DNA of 64,000 nt from Golubevia sp. BC0850 (lineage: Eukaryota; Basidiomycota; Exobasidiomycetes; Golubeviales; Golubeviaceae). Positions 12,321 to 24,372 of this stretch are shown here, one piece after another. Numbering within the stretch: the first letter of the stretch is position 1; each line of letters starts with the position of its first letter. The notes under the pieces were generated by a model. The model was given only the letters and a program-made list of their open reading frames with translations. It was not told the DNA's origin and made no database searches. The position numbers and the translations under genes were made by a program. The stretch lies in assembly GCA_012976225.1 (NCBI GenBank), contig JAAVVG010000035.1, positions 62,001 to 126,000 on the forward strand, in the 5' to 3' direction.

Positions 12321-15300
12321 CTATTTCTTAGCCTCTTTCTCTGCTTTCTCCTTAGCTTCTGCCTCAGCCTTGGCTTCAGCTGCAGCTTCATCTTGATCAT
12401 CCTTGATTTCTTGAATTTCCTCGTCGATTCCCTGAGAAGAGTGAGAAAGAAGAGATGAGATCGACGATCAGCTTTTTTTTCGCGGAGAACAGAGACGCAT
12501 CTGGAAAAAGTGAGAAAACTAAACTGTCTTACTCACGATAGCCTCGTCAAAGTCTTCCATTTCAGATTCCTCTCTGAACAAGAACGGTTTGATGACCTTC
12601 TCGAAGTAGGGGTGATCTCTGTTCTGTGGGTTGTGTCTTCTCACAGTTCCCATGTATTCTCTATAGACATCTCCTGAAGAAACTCCTAATGGAGAGTTGA
12701 CAATGTGATCTGTCAAGCAGAAAGAGTCGATGAGAGGAATAGCGACCTTTCTGGTTGATAGACAGTACTCGGAAGTCTTGGCCTGAACAATGTCCATTTG
12801 AGCCCCAGTCAACCAGCCAGAACGAAGGAAGAAGGCAGCCTTCTCTTCCATTTGCCATAGACTGGGAGGCGAGAAGAAAGTAGAAAAGTCAGGATTTGTT
12901 GATCTGAAAAGATAGGAATCCGCTAGCTTCTCCCTCGCATCGATCTCAGCACGTCAAACTCACCCGTAGAATTTGCAGACCATCTCGAGGGTCTCTCTGA
13001 CTCCGTCTTTACCCTTTGGCAGTCTTTCGACAGCAGATCTAAACTGTCTAAAGATGTAACCAGAAGTATGAACACTAGCAGCCACGAACCTAACCTGAGA
13101 ACAGATTTCGAAAGCTTCTTCCTTAGATTTACCAGACTTCATCTCCTTGTTGAAATCCTCTGCAGCTTTCTTAACGGCGTGAGCAGCAACAGTAGCCCAA
13201 CCGGCATCGATTCCCTCTAAGCTATCCAATTCCTTCTCTCCAGAGCATTTAGCGCTCAAGACCTTTTCGATATCGTTGAGGTAGAAGCAAGCTGATGAGA
13301 GCTTCTTTCCATCTTGAGAATCTTGGTAAGCAGAGATGAGAGATCTACCAGCTTGAAGAGCCAAGATGGTGTTATCTCCTTCCCAAGTACAGTGGACCGC
13401 GAAGTCAGAGTACATGGAAGCGAAACCTGAATAAGAAGAATAACCATGTCCTCCACAAGCTTGTCTACCCTTATCGATAGTTTCTAAAGTAGCCCAAGTA
13501 CAGAAAGCCTTTAATCCAGCAGAAGTAGCATGAGTTTCTTTAAGCATCTCGATGGTAGCTTGAAGGTTTGGGTCACCGGGTTCCAAAGCTTCTAGAGCCG
13601 ATGAGGTTTCCTCGAAGAGCCTCTGCATCTCCAGAGCAGTGAAACCGAAGGCTACGGATTGAGCTACTAGAGGCATCAATCTTCTTTGATGAATTGGGTA
13701 ATCCAAAATTTGAGTTTCTAGAGGAGAGTCTGGGTTCGACTTGAACTGTCTTCTGATAGCTGCATATCTGACTGCTACTGTTAGAGCTTTCTTGGCAGTA
13801 TTAGCTGCGTCAGAAACCATGGCGGTACGTCCTTGAAGTAAAGCTCCGTAAGTTAATTGAGCCAACGGTGGTTCTCTAACTTCTCCTTCTCTGGTAACCT
13901 GAGTATGTTTCATCAACATGTAAGCTCTTGGAATTCTAACGTTGGTGAATTGAATGTATCCGTTATCGATTCCATCTCTTCCCATCTTCTTTCCGATGTC
14001 TCCAATTGAGATTCCAGGTAGAAGAGTGAATTGCTTTGGTTCTCTGAGAGGGACGATGAAAGTCTTGGTTCCGTATTTCTTTCCTTTGACTAGAAGTTGA
14101 GCGAAGACTGAACAGTAGGTGGCTGATTGAGCGGCTCCTCCGATCCACCATTTGGTGGCTCCTAGGTTTGGAGTGTGGATGACAAACTCATCGGTTTGTT
14201 CGTCGAAGGTGGCAGTGGTTTCGAGTCCGGCTACGTTGGATCCGTGAGCTGGTAGGAGAAGGAGAGAAGAGAGGGAGAAAGGTGAGTTTGAAGGATCTTG
14301 GGAAGGAGAAAAGAGGTCGTAGGTGGTAGAATCGATGCTTACCTAACTCAGTCATACCGAAACATCCGAACATTCCTTTGGTACATCCAATGACTCCCTG
14401 CGAGTTTGAAAGAGCGAAGAGAGCATGAAGAGTCAGCTTGAAGTTTCGAGCGAGGGTACAGAAGATCGAGCAGGTTGCTTTTCAAACAGGTTTACTAACC
14501 TTTTCCATCCAGTATGAGAATTGATTCGAAGTGGCTCCAGAACGGATAGCACCCAAGAAGAGTCCAACTGAAAGACACCCGAGAGGGGGAGAAGGTCAGA
14601 CTCGAGTAAAAGATGTCACTCTGACCCCCTCTGGCTTCCAAATTCGTCAAAAACAAAACTCACGATGAACACCAGCTCTGGTCCAAAAACCTGGATCGAG
14701 AAGTGAGATGACTTCCATACGCTTGGTGAACTGTTGGAGAGGAGCAGGTAGATCTGTCAGAGATAAGCTTATCAAACACTCCTATTCGTAAGCTTTACTC
14801 ACCTGGTCGACCGATTCGGCCATGATGTAGTGCACCAGACGAGTGATTTTGACAAAAGTACGTTCACTACAAGGAGAGTCGTAAGGACGGACATAGGGGG
14901 ATACGGAGGAAGGTTGGTCAGTAAGACAGATCAAGGAAGGATCGGTGAATAGATTCGCTCTCCCCTTGCAGCTTCTTCGACTCAATGCAACAACTGATGC
15001 TACTACATGATTGAGATCAAAGAATCACACTGCAGTAGCAGTCATCGCTGAGCCATTCCCTATCTGATCTATCCTCCTCCACCACTTTACTCACCGAAGC
15101 TCATCCTTTGTCAAATCATGAACATCAGCCATATAGAAAGCGGGATCTCTAGCTATCTCGAGCATATGCCTTTCCTTGAGAACTAAAGCTTCCAAGGAAC
15201 CATGTTGAGCGATTGACATCTATCGAGGTGAGGATAGGGATGGGGTATGTGGGGGTAAGCAAAAGGTAGTGAAGGGGATGGAATGGATTGCTGATTGAAG

Positions 15301-15406
15301 TTTAGACACTCACAGCTCTGACATCGAAAGGAGGATTTTTCCTTTCATTTGCCATTGTCTCTATGGTGGTTCTGTCAGCATCCCAAGTTCTAGTGAGAGC
15401 AGCCAT
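12321..15406 (-). CDS. POX1: Acyl-CoA oxidase
   Basis: Flavoenzyme of the peroxisomal acyl-CoA oxidase family, which makes trans-2-enoyl-CoA and H2O2 in the first step of beta-oxidation. Nine exons: 15406-15314, 15219-15095, 14866-14803, 14730-14664, 14567-14500, 14397-14343, 14248-12964, 12861-12537 and 12431-12321. All phases agree, giving 730 residues. Visible landmarks are the FAD-binding segment [20 protein letters not shown] spanning an exon junction, TKWWIGGAA, TCWEGDNTI-type catalytic region (HCTWEGDNTILALQAGR), and ACGGHGYSSYSGF. The first six exons are short (55-125 nt), while exon 7 carries most of the enzyme. The C-terminus is a charged Ala/Glu/Lys-rich helix ending AEKEAKK and has no SKL-type PTS1. 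Some acyl-CoA oxidases enter peroxisomes by PTS1-independent Pex5 binding, so peroxisomal import remains likely. Confidence 0.96.
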
Positions 15407-16457
15407 GGTTGTGAAAAGAGCAGAGGGCGAAGGAGAGTTGGGATGTGTAGATTTGAGCGATGGGTTGAAGATCGAGTCAGATAGCTAATAACGCTGCTAT
15501 CGTGCGATGAAGAGAATAATAAGTTGGTAGATAAGGGAGAGGATGAAGAAGAAGGAGGAGGTTGTGGTAGGAAGGGAAGAAGGGAGCTCTTGTGGAAGAC
15601 TGTGATTAGAGAGACCGCTTCCGGGTTGACCTTGAATGTGTGAAAGAGTGCCAAAGTGTGATGCTCCTCTCGCTCTCAGTTTCGGGGTCTTCCTCTTGAC
15701 AGCTTGCCAGATTCGGTTAGATTATCTCTGCAGAATGCAAAAAAGTGGAAGGCAGTTCCATCAAGACCTTTGTGGGAGAAAGTCACCTCTGCGATGCTCC
15801 TGGCTCCCAGTTCAATCTGTCGCACCTTTTATCTTCTAATAATGCATTACCTGACAGACTTTGACACTTCTGGATTCTCTTGAAACTCACGAAATGATTT
15901 TGAGGGTCCTGCAAAGTGTTTCGGTCCCCTAGAACTCGGGAAGAGAGGGAGAGCAGTCGATAGGGTCCCTTCGAGAGACTCATGTCGCTGACCGCAGTCA
16001 ATTGTGAAATTGGTTACAGGAGTCGAAGAAATTTACAGTCAAAGACAAAGGAGAGATTGAGAGATGGCGCTAGAAAACAAACGAGGTACAATTAAAAGGA
16101 CGGGGACTAAAATACGTTTACGTTGAAGGGGAATAGACAAAATGTTGTTGAAAAAAAAGACACGGAAGCGAAGAGAGGGTTTCTGTCAGTTTTGAGAAGA
16201 ACGATGAAACCCTGGTATTGAGCCCGTAACGGTACTACCTTGCTTTGAGAAGTCGGATCATTGAGGTATGGGAAGGTAGAGAGACAGAGAGACTAGAGTC
16301 ATGTAGGTGGGTTTCTGAAGAGTATAAGCCTAGATTCGACGTTCTAGAGAAGTTGAAAGGTTTGAATTGATGACGAAAATAGAGATACTTCTGGACACTT
16401 GAAGCTTAAAGTGGTGGCAGGGTTGAGGTTGAAATTGCACTTGGATTCAGAGAACTT
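15407..16457. other. Intergenic: POX1 promoter / zinc-finger gene 3' flank
   Basis: Both flanking genes are on the minus strand, so this holds the POX1 promoter and the 3' region of the C2H2 gene. No supported gene. Short ORFs at 15361-15654, 15636-15839 and 15783-16001 lack homology that I can recognise. Confidence 0.6.
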
Positions 16458-18785
16458 TTAAGCTCTAGTCTCCAATTCAGATTCGCCGTCTGAATCATCT
16501 TCCTCCACTTTGTCATCTGCGATAAGTTTCTGATTTGGTTTTGATTTAGATTTCGGATTACAACCATCAGCTTTCCTCCAATGTCTCAAGAGAGCATCCC
16601 TCCGGGAGAAACCTCTCTCACAGGTACTACACTTGTGATTCATGTTTTGAATTGAGCTTGATTGTTGCTCTGGATTGGAGCCAGATGAGAACAAACTTGA
16701 AGCTAATTGGGATGATTCTGTAGGATTTGAGTGAGGTCTCGGCCTTTGACTTGGATCTTGATGATTCGGTTGAGAGGCTGAATCAGTTGCAGAGAACGTC
16801 TTGAATCTTTTGAAAGGCGGTGGGGGCGGTGGAAGGAATGAGTGGTTTGCAAAAGAAGAGGGAGATTCGAAATTTGGAATTCTTGCATGTCCTCCCTCGT
16901 TCCGCCGCTGTTCTTGCTCTCCATCCCAATGCGGTCTCCTTTTAGTAGGATCTTGAAGTCTCTCCCTGGCTTGGGCTTCTTCTCTCCCTCTACTGGGATG
17001 TGATTGAGCGTGTCTTCCCAGCTCTTCGGGAAGTCTAAAGGATGCTAGACAATCTGGGAAAGGGCAGTAGTAAGGTTGCGACAGATCTCTTGAACGACTG
17101 GAGGATGAAGAAGAAGATGGTCTTGCGAAAATTTCTTTCGAGCTGATGAGATCCATTGGGGAGAGTGATACGTAAGAGTTGAGACTTGCGGAAGAATGTG
17201 ATAAACCTTTTGAGACGATAGACCTTTCAGTAGTGGTGCCTGGAGATCTAGCATCGATTGGCGAAGAGAAGGAGAATTGAGAACTAGGATGGTTGGAAGG
17301 CATCGAAGGCGAGATCATAGAGTTGCGAAGATTGTTCGATTCTTGACTCTCAGATCTCAATCTACTTGGACCATCTTGAGGACTTTCGAGAGCTCGTCGT
17401 TGCTCCTCCTCCAATTCTTCTTCTCCCTCTTCCAACTGATCTCTCTTCCTGGTCCTAGCACCCGTGCCTATGAAATTTCCTGCGCATCGCATTCTAAAGG
17501 AGAAGGGAAGGACAATAGAGGCGAAAGTCAGAAATACAGCAAGCATACATTCCGGAACTGGGATCCTCGACAGGTTTTCAAACTCACCCTTTCTCTATTC
17601 CACTTTTAACGTGTCTTCGAAGAGCGTCTTTCCTGCTGAAGCCCTTCCCACAGATGTCACATTGATGAGATCTACCTTCCGTGTGAGACTTGGCGTGTCT
17701 GACGAGATCTTTCTCATAGGCAAAGGTTGAGGTACATTGAATGAACTTGCACTGATATCTTTGAGTCGGTAGAATATCAGAGACTACTGGCTGACCGTAT
17801 GAAGGATAGAAAGGTCTTGAAGGGGGATCGTCGCCGTTGACTTCTGGGAAGGGAAAGGCACCGTCTCCGGATCCATCTCCAGTGGGTGTAGGCGTCGATG
17901 TTGGTAGGACACCGTGGACTGAGTTGAAGTGTCGCTTAAGGTCATGCGTTCTGGTGAAATCCTTCCCACAGTTCGCAAAGGTGCATCGATGTCTGATGTT
18001 GGGAGAGATGGAATTGGGCGAGATCTTCGATCTGAATTCTTGATTGGCTCCATTGCTCCCGCTACCATGAGATGAAGTAGAAGCCTCTGAATTGGGAGTG
18101 ATGGTTTCACTTCCGTTGAGTAGACTGTGAATTGAAGAATGGCTTTTCTGAGGTGAGGTACCAGAAGTCGGTCTAGATCGAGGTTGAGGAAGAGAGAAAG
18201 GGCTTCGAGGAGAAGCACTTGGAGCTGACTCGTACCGAGATCTATGCGAAAAGCCTATGTAGACAAAGAGAAGAAAGTCAAAGCATAAGAAGAGGAGAAG
18301 ACGTTCAATCGTCTCTCCGCTGTTTCTTTCTCCCACGGGCCGTTACTCCCCCACTCACCTTGATCATATCTGGGTGGAAGCGCCGCCACCTCATCTTCTC
18401 TATTTCTGTCCCTCGACTCGGGATGCAGGATTGATGGCAGTGAAGGCAGATTGGATTCGACTGCTCCTTCATCCTCCCAGATTCTAAAGACCCTCTTGCT
18501 TTCATCTGCTCCTCTGGACTGACCAGGTCCGCTGAGCGTAGATTCCCGCGTTGGCAGACCCAAGAGCAAACCCGACCCTATCTCAGTTGAGCCTCTCCTT
18601 ACAGCCAAAGACTGTTTAGATAGCTCACTCTGATGATGATTGCCATTGGCAGCCTCCGAAGTTGAGATCACCATTCGGTTCCTGGAGTCTGGATTTCCTG
18701 CCATCACTCCTCCTCCCACCAGTACTTTCCCTACTGATGACTGATTTGATTGAATTGGTTGGTGTTGAAAAGTGACCTCCATCAT
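16458..18785 (-). CDS. C2H2/C2HC zinc-finger protein, five fingers
   Basis: Probable DNA-binding nuclear regulator. Exons 18785-18359, 18254-17588 and 17493-16458 give 709 residues. Fingers, by approximate residue: 1 at 233 (CTFANCGKDFTRTHDLKRH), 2 at 310 (CKFIQCTSTFAYEKDLVRH), 3 at 341 (CDICGKGFSRKDALRRH), 4 at 508 (CPFPDCLASFRLPEELGRH), 5 at 653 (CSTCERGFSRRDALLRHW). Fingers 3 and 5 share the GFSR(K/R)DALxRH core and lack a canonical second His. In finger 5 the last ligand is probably the Cys of RKADGC, and in finger 3 an exon junction places a Cys (MRC) downstream, so these may be C2HC fingers. The linkers are Ser/Pro-rich and disordered, with a PPPPPP stretch near 630. The C-terminus is acidic. 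No specific orthologue recognised. Confidence 0.85.
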
Positions 18786-19669
18786 AGAAGAGCTTTAGGA
18801 AGTTGGTTGGATTGCTTGCTTGCTCTTGAGGTTGAAGGATCGGTGATTGTGAATTGTGAGTGAAGGAACTCAAGGAAGAGCAGAGCAGGGGGATTTGGAA
18901 TCTAACGTACGAGAACGTTCATATCTTTTATGATTCAATGAAGATCGAAATTCACCTTGTTTGAAAAGAAGAAGAAGAGGAGGGAAGGAAGAGAGGAGAG
19001 AGTGAAGATGATCTATTTCTGGATCCTCGAATCTTTTGGTCGCTCGCATGTAGGAGAAGTAGCGCACGACACCCAAAAATGTTAGAGACAGGGAGGCTCA
19101 ATCAACGTTCTCCCTCTCTGAAGAAATTGAGGAAGAAGGAGATGGGTTTTTTTTTCCATTTTACGAATAGATAGCAACGGCAGGTCTGCCTCAGGTGTTC
19201 AGAATGAATCGGTCGGATGTGCGAAGAAGGGGGAAAACAAGTCAAAACAGGAGAGATGGAAGGGGGTGCAAAAGCACTTTGCCATTTGAGGCCCAGAAGT
19301 CTGAACTAAATAGGCTAAATGATGTAGGTAGACAAGTTACGCCTCATGCTCGGAGGCAAAGAAGCGGTGGCTCTGATGTTGACAGCCGAAGTGGAAGAGA
19401 TGCTGCGTCTCATCTACCCACCAGTCGGTCAGAAGTGCTCCAATGTGGATCCAGAAACCACGATAGAGTTAAAGAGAAAGAATCAGCACCACTCACGACG
19501 CTTCGAAACCGACAAAGAGTCGACTTCTTTCCAAATAAGTAAGATTGAGATTGAGGCAAGATGGCGAGCCAAATAAGAGCAAAGCAAAGCAAAGATGGCA
19601 GGTGTATCACAGAAAAAACCTAACAAAAGAAACGACGAGAAGCAATACGAAAAGAAGGACTTTGAACCG
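18786..19669. other. Intergenic upstream of the five-finger gene
   Basis: Holds the promoter of the five-finger gene and the 3' flank of the phytase-like gene (both minus strand). The 115-codon plus-strand ORF at 19195-19542 has no recognisable content and no splice support. Nothing else seen. Confidence 0.6.
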
Positions 19670-21892
19670 TTAGTTGTAGCCAGGTTGAGCTCTTCCGTTG
19701 AGCGGAAGAGAAACTCTGTAGATGAAAACTTGGGTATCGGCTGAACCATTCTGTTCAGCGTAAGGGTCTGAGTATGGTTGGACTTCGTACTTTCCATTAA
19801 CCTGAGAAGCGATTTGCGAGGAAGTAAGGTGCGTGAGCTCTCGAATGGCCTTGTTTTCCAGCTGCCTCCGAACGACGGGGCTTGTTTATGACTCACCTCG
19901 GCAGCTTGATGTCCATTCGTAGTGATGAAGTCGTTATCCGAGACAACAAACAGGAAGTAATCGTCTGAATAGGCCTTGTCTTGGGCTGAAGCCAAAGCTA
20001 AAGATTCAAGTTTTGAGGCGATCAAAGTCTTGTCAAAAGAACCTCCGGTTTGTAGGCCAAATTTGGCCAGTTCCTTCTTGTTGACCAAGTCTACAAAAGA
20101 TTGATAAGAGACTGGAAGGGAGAAGAGTGGGCGAGGAGGAAAAAAGGTAGACACCTTCTATCAGCCACTTCGGTCTTTACCTTATCTGATCTCGTCTTCC
20201 CTCCACTTCTCTCTCAGATGAGGCGAACCTTATCTGACCTCCTCTTCCCTCCATTCCCTCTCAGAGAAGTGAAACCCACCTGGAGCGATTCCGGCCACCA
20301 ACTTTCCTCCTGGAGCAATTGGATTTGCTGGATCGTCATACTTGGAGCCAGCGATGTCGGTTGCGTTCTTGGTTGAGATCAGATCAGCTTCCTTGAAAGA
20401 GGAATCCGAGTCGGTGTCTCCGAAACCGTTTCCATCTCTTGAGAGGATCAAGAAAGTAGTAGAGTCGACGACGTGAAGTTCAGATGACTTTCTGGTCTTT
20501 CCTTTCTTTGAGACTGGAAGCTGAACCACATATTCGTGGACCAACTTTGGCTTGATTACGTTTGAAACGTCATATCCTAGCATCCTGGCATTAGAAATAG
20601 AAGTGGAAGATCCTTTGTCTGAATCTTGAATGGTGGCACTTTGAAGCAGAGCCCAGAGAGTGTTGGTGTTCCTATCCAAAGTCAATCCTTCGAAACCTTG
20701 GTTGGCGGCTCTTCCTATTAGTGAAGGAAGGGAAAAGAAGAAGCAGATGGAGGGAAGGAAAAGAAGAGATGAGTGGAAGTTGCAGCTGATGAGACGAAAC
20801 TTGAAATCGACTCGCCGGTGTCTGGATTGACTTCTGCGGTGAAGTTAAGCTTTCCTTTAATCATCTTTGAGTGAGATAGAAAGGTGAAAGCATGATCAGA
20901 TTCAAATACCAGTTTGCACAGGAAGCTGAGGCAAACAGAAGAAGTGGCAGCGTGTCCAGGTCAGTTCTAGGGCACTTACAGGTAAGATAGCAGCTGGGGG
21001 AGCGGTGGCTGCGATGATATGACCAGTCGGATTTTCAATCGTATAGATGTATGGTCCGTATTCATCTGAAACGAACTTGATCAAACCATTCTGAGTGATA
21101 GCCATTCCTTCCTGATCAAAGGAGATGTGGTTGTCAGAAGATGCGATCGGAAGCGACGGAAAGTTCGATAAAAGTTTGTCCACTGGCGCTCTGACTGCAT
21201 CAGGATTGAGTCCAGTTGTGAAGTTCTTGAAAGACTTCCCAAAATTGATTCCTTCAGTGTATAGCTGAGTAGATTGGTATTCGAGCTTGAGATTTTCAGC
21301 AGAGGTTCCATTGAAATCGGTTGCGATGGGGTTGAAAGAGAAAGAGAATTCTTGAGATCTAGCTCTATAGTCGGTAGTGACCTGGGTGTTGCTTTAAGGA
21401 GATGTTAATGAAGTTGTAGGAGAGGAGGAATGGGTGAGTGAATCTGAAGACGGGAAATGTTGGACTTGCTACTTACTGTCCTCTATCTGGATTCAGCTTT
21501 GAGAAGGCATCGAGTGAAGTTGCAGAAAAAGAGCCATTGGTCAGTATATGTGAAGATCGAGAAACGTTGGATTCAATCGAACTCACTTGGATCTTTCCAG
21601 CGAAACTTCCATCGAACTTCTTGACCACGTAGTCCAAAGCGATGGAAGACCCCAAGCCTCCCAAAGTTTCGCCATAGCTATCGACTGCATCGCTAGGGAT
21701 ACGTCCGAATGCAACTAGACCTTTGTTGACGACTGAAGAAAGAATGGAGGACAAGCAAATGTCAGAGAAATGTACAAGTGAATCTCGGTGAGCACACTCA
21801 CAAGTTCGCCCATCGAAGGAGATGTTTGTGGCTGCTTGAGCCCCAGCTACAGCGATGGCCAACAGACTAGCGGCTTTGAAAGGAGTGAACAT
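19670..21892 (-). CDS. Secreted phytase-like (esterase-like activity) protein
   Basis: Likely an extracellular beta-propeller protein of the phytase-like family (PF13449 type). The substrate is not known. Nine exons: 21892-21802, 21732-21587, 21496-21477, 21391-20980, 20925-20910, 20854-20816, 20714-20280, 20090-19897 and 19801-19670. All phases fit, giving 494 residues. The N-terminus is a clear signal peptide (MFTPFKAASLLAIAVAGAQA). Family landmarks are GLVAFGRIPSDAVDSYGETL, GGLGSSI, LNPDRG, KLNFTAEVNPDTG, ANQGFEGLTLD, FLILSRDGNGFGDTD, and a C-terminal YFLFVVSDNDFITTNGHQ. Exons 3 and 5 are microexons of 20 and 16 nt. The intron after exon 6 starts with GC (GCGAGT), a GC-AG intron. Skipping either microexon breaks the frame and the conserved motif, which supports the model. 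Several N-glycosylation sequons (NFT, NAT) are present. Confidence 0.9.
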
Positions 21893-23250
21893 ATTGAAGA
21901 GTGTGTTTGTTGGAGTGAGAAGAGAAAGTCTTTGAACTTTTGATCTCGAGATCTTATTAAGGTCCCTTATTCATTAGCGCACGTGGCGTCAAAGAACAAC
22001 TCGATTGGTGAAAAACAACCACCGAGTCGGAATGGAGATTGCAAGTAATTCCTTCGATTCTCTCCCAGCTTCACGAAAAGTCAGATCTTTCTCTCTGGCC
22101 CAGACAAGCAGAGAGCTCAGGCGATCAGGGGCGAACCATCTTCATCGCAACGTGCATGGGGAAGCTGAAGGAAGTCAAGTCAATTTGCAATTGATATTCT
22201 CGTCCCAAGCTCCCAAATCCCAACCAAAAACTAGACTTCCACCTTACCTATGACTCCACCTCAGGTGTCCAAACTTTCAAAGGATCTACGAGCAACTTCT
22301 AAAGGAGGACTTGGAAGATTCCAGCAAGCACTTTCCTTTGAGCAATCTTATCTCTTCTCCTTTTCCACATATGAGACAAAGTGGCTACTCAAACTTCTAG
22401 AAACAAATGCTCTCAGATGGTGTAGGCTCTGGTGGAGCGCAAAGACAAATTCTGGAGTCGCAAGGTGAAGAGTGCGTGTCAGTTTTGCCACCCTCGACTC
22501 TCATTCTCAGTCCTGTCATCTCACCTTCTGCCTGTCCATTCTTCTAGATTAGATCTGAGAATACAAGTTTGCCCCTCTGAAAGCGCACAAGTGGACGAGG
22601 AGAGACCATAGTTCCCTCGTCGCTGAATTATCACTCTTTAAGGCAGTGAGATGTCACGCCAAAGCTGATGTAGGCCGCTTCAAACGTAGAGGAAACTAAT
22701 GCAGCTTCTATGCCTCCCGGATTGAAGGAAGAGTGGATGTTGGTTCGGGAGACCATGGTAATGTGCAGTGGGGAGCCTCGCAAGGGATGAAGCGATGAGC
22801 GACGAAGCTTTCAATTCACCCTTCATTTTTTGCCTCCCTTTGTATTTTGTCTCCTCTCCTTTGCTTGACCAGTATCAATCTTCTTCCACCATAGTGTTTG
22901 ATTACCGCTTCTAAGTGCTCTAGCCTTTGTTGTTAGCTCGATGTGGCAGGCAAAACAAGTAGGTACACGGTACGTCCATTTCTTCCACCTTTCCTTCCCT
23001 GAATTCCCTCTTCACTCAACTTTGCATGTAAGAGTTCTCCATATTGGGCCATGGCTTGCATCCCTTTCGATTGTCGAGAGAGACCTGTGAAGACGACGTC
23101 CGTTATGGCGTCATACAAGATCTAGATCTTGTCACTTTCGGATGAGGGTCCTTGGAACATTAAAAAGGATGAAGTTCTCTTGACTTATTGAATTCTTCTT
23201 CCCTTCCAAGCCACCCCAATCTACCATTTCAGACGAGTCCAATCCTCAAA
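21893..23250. other. Long divergent intergenic region, phytase-like / NADAR
   Basis: 1,358 bp between divergent starts, much longer than the other divergent promoters in the window. No gene model could be built. A 61-codon minus-strand ORF at 22933-23118 and a 72-codon plus ORF at 22250-22468 have no recognisable features. An apparent upstream extension of the NADAR ORF to 23188 begins at TTG, not ATG. Confidence 0.55.
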
Positions 23251-24372
23251 ATGCCAACAGCTACCTCAACTTCCAGACCCTGGTCAAGACTTTTCTCAAA
23301 AAAAGCAGCTCCATCAAAAGAAGAGAAAGAATCAGCTCAAGAGATAGCAGAACAAGATGATGCTCAAGTAATTGATGGTGATACTGCAAATGCAAACGCA
23401 ACGATAATCGATAACGAGAATGCGGCACAAGCGAAGGAGCTCAAGAAGAAGGAGAAGGGAAAGGAAGTTGAAAGTGGAGCAGGAGAAGTTGTAACTGGAG
23501 TAAAAGAGAATGAGCTTGAACCTGCAAGACAGAGTGGAGATAGTGATGACGAAAAAGAAGATGAAGAACTTTATTCTGGTAGGATTCTATTCTTTAACAA
23601 GTGAGTGGTTTGAGTCGGAGGGGGAGTTGCCTGAGTCGAGGTGGTGATTCTAAAATCCGAAGTCTATCTATCGCCCCACCTTTGAACAGAGGAGAACCTT
23701 GGTACTTCCTTTCAAATTCATCGGATTATCCAGTTTACTATGAGAACGTCAGGTACCCAACTGCTGAGCATTTGTTCCAATGCTTGAAGTTCATTCCTCA
23801 TGCTCCTGAGATTGCAAGCAAAGTCAGAAAGGCCCCTACAGCTTTGGACGCTGTCAAGATTGCAAGGGGCAATGCCATTAGTGTGAAGAAGGGATGGATC
23901 AAGGATGGTATCAACGTTAGAGAGGTGAGTGAGACGAGTCGGACGACACTAGATAGGAGGTGGAATGAGTGGGAGAGATTGAGTGGAGATGTAGATGTAA
24001 TGAGCTGGTTGCTTGAATTGATCAACGATGAATGACCAAATTGAAAAGCTCAGAAACTCTAAAAGTTCTTCCGCTGCGTCGGAGATTTAACTGTAACGTC
24101 TTCAAAACCTCTGACTCTAACCTCATTCCACCCTCTGCTACTTCTTCCAGATGAGAAACGTCGTCCTCACAAAATTCTCACAATATGGAAACCTTCGTAA
24201 TAACCTTTTATCCACTTCTGGAGAAATCGTCAATGCATCTCCAACCGATGTTTTCTGGGGAGGTCTCAGGACTGGCTCAAGAAATCAACTAGGAAAAGCT
24301 ATCATGGCTACAAGAGAAACTCTTAGACGTCATGCAGGTCTCGGAATCGGAAGTGGTGCTCTGACAGTTTGA
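23251..24372 (+). CDS. NADAR/YbiA-family protein
   Basis: Member of the NADAR superfamily, whose characterised members (YbiA, the NADAR half of RibX-type proteins) hydrolyse N-glycosidic bonds of riboside-linked metabolites or ADP-ribosyl groups. The exact substrate here is unknown. Exons 23251-23600, 23690-23924 and 24151-24372 give 268 residues. The first about 115 residues are charged and disordered. The domain starts at ILFFNKGEPWYFLSNSSDYP, followed by YPTAEHLFQCLKF (conserved AEH), ARGNAISVKKGW, and the C-terminal FSQYGNLRNNLLSTSGEIV, SPTDVFWG and NQLGKAIMATRE segments, so the core is complete. The start is the ATG in good context (CAAAATGCC). No neighbouring ADP-ribose gene suggests a pathway. 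Confidence 0.9.

Noticed and set aside
23188-23250. Longer start for the NADAR protein
   Set aside because: The apparent start is TTG. The ATG at 23251 has a good context.
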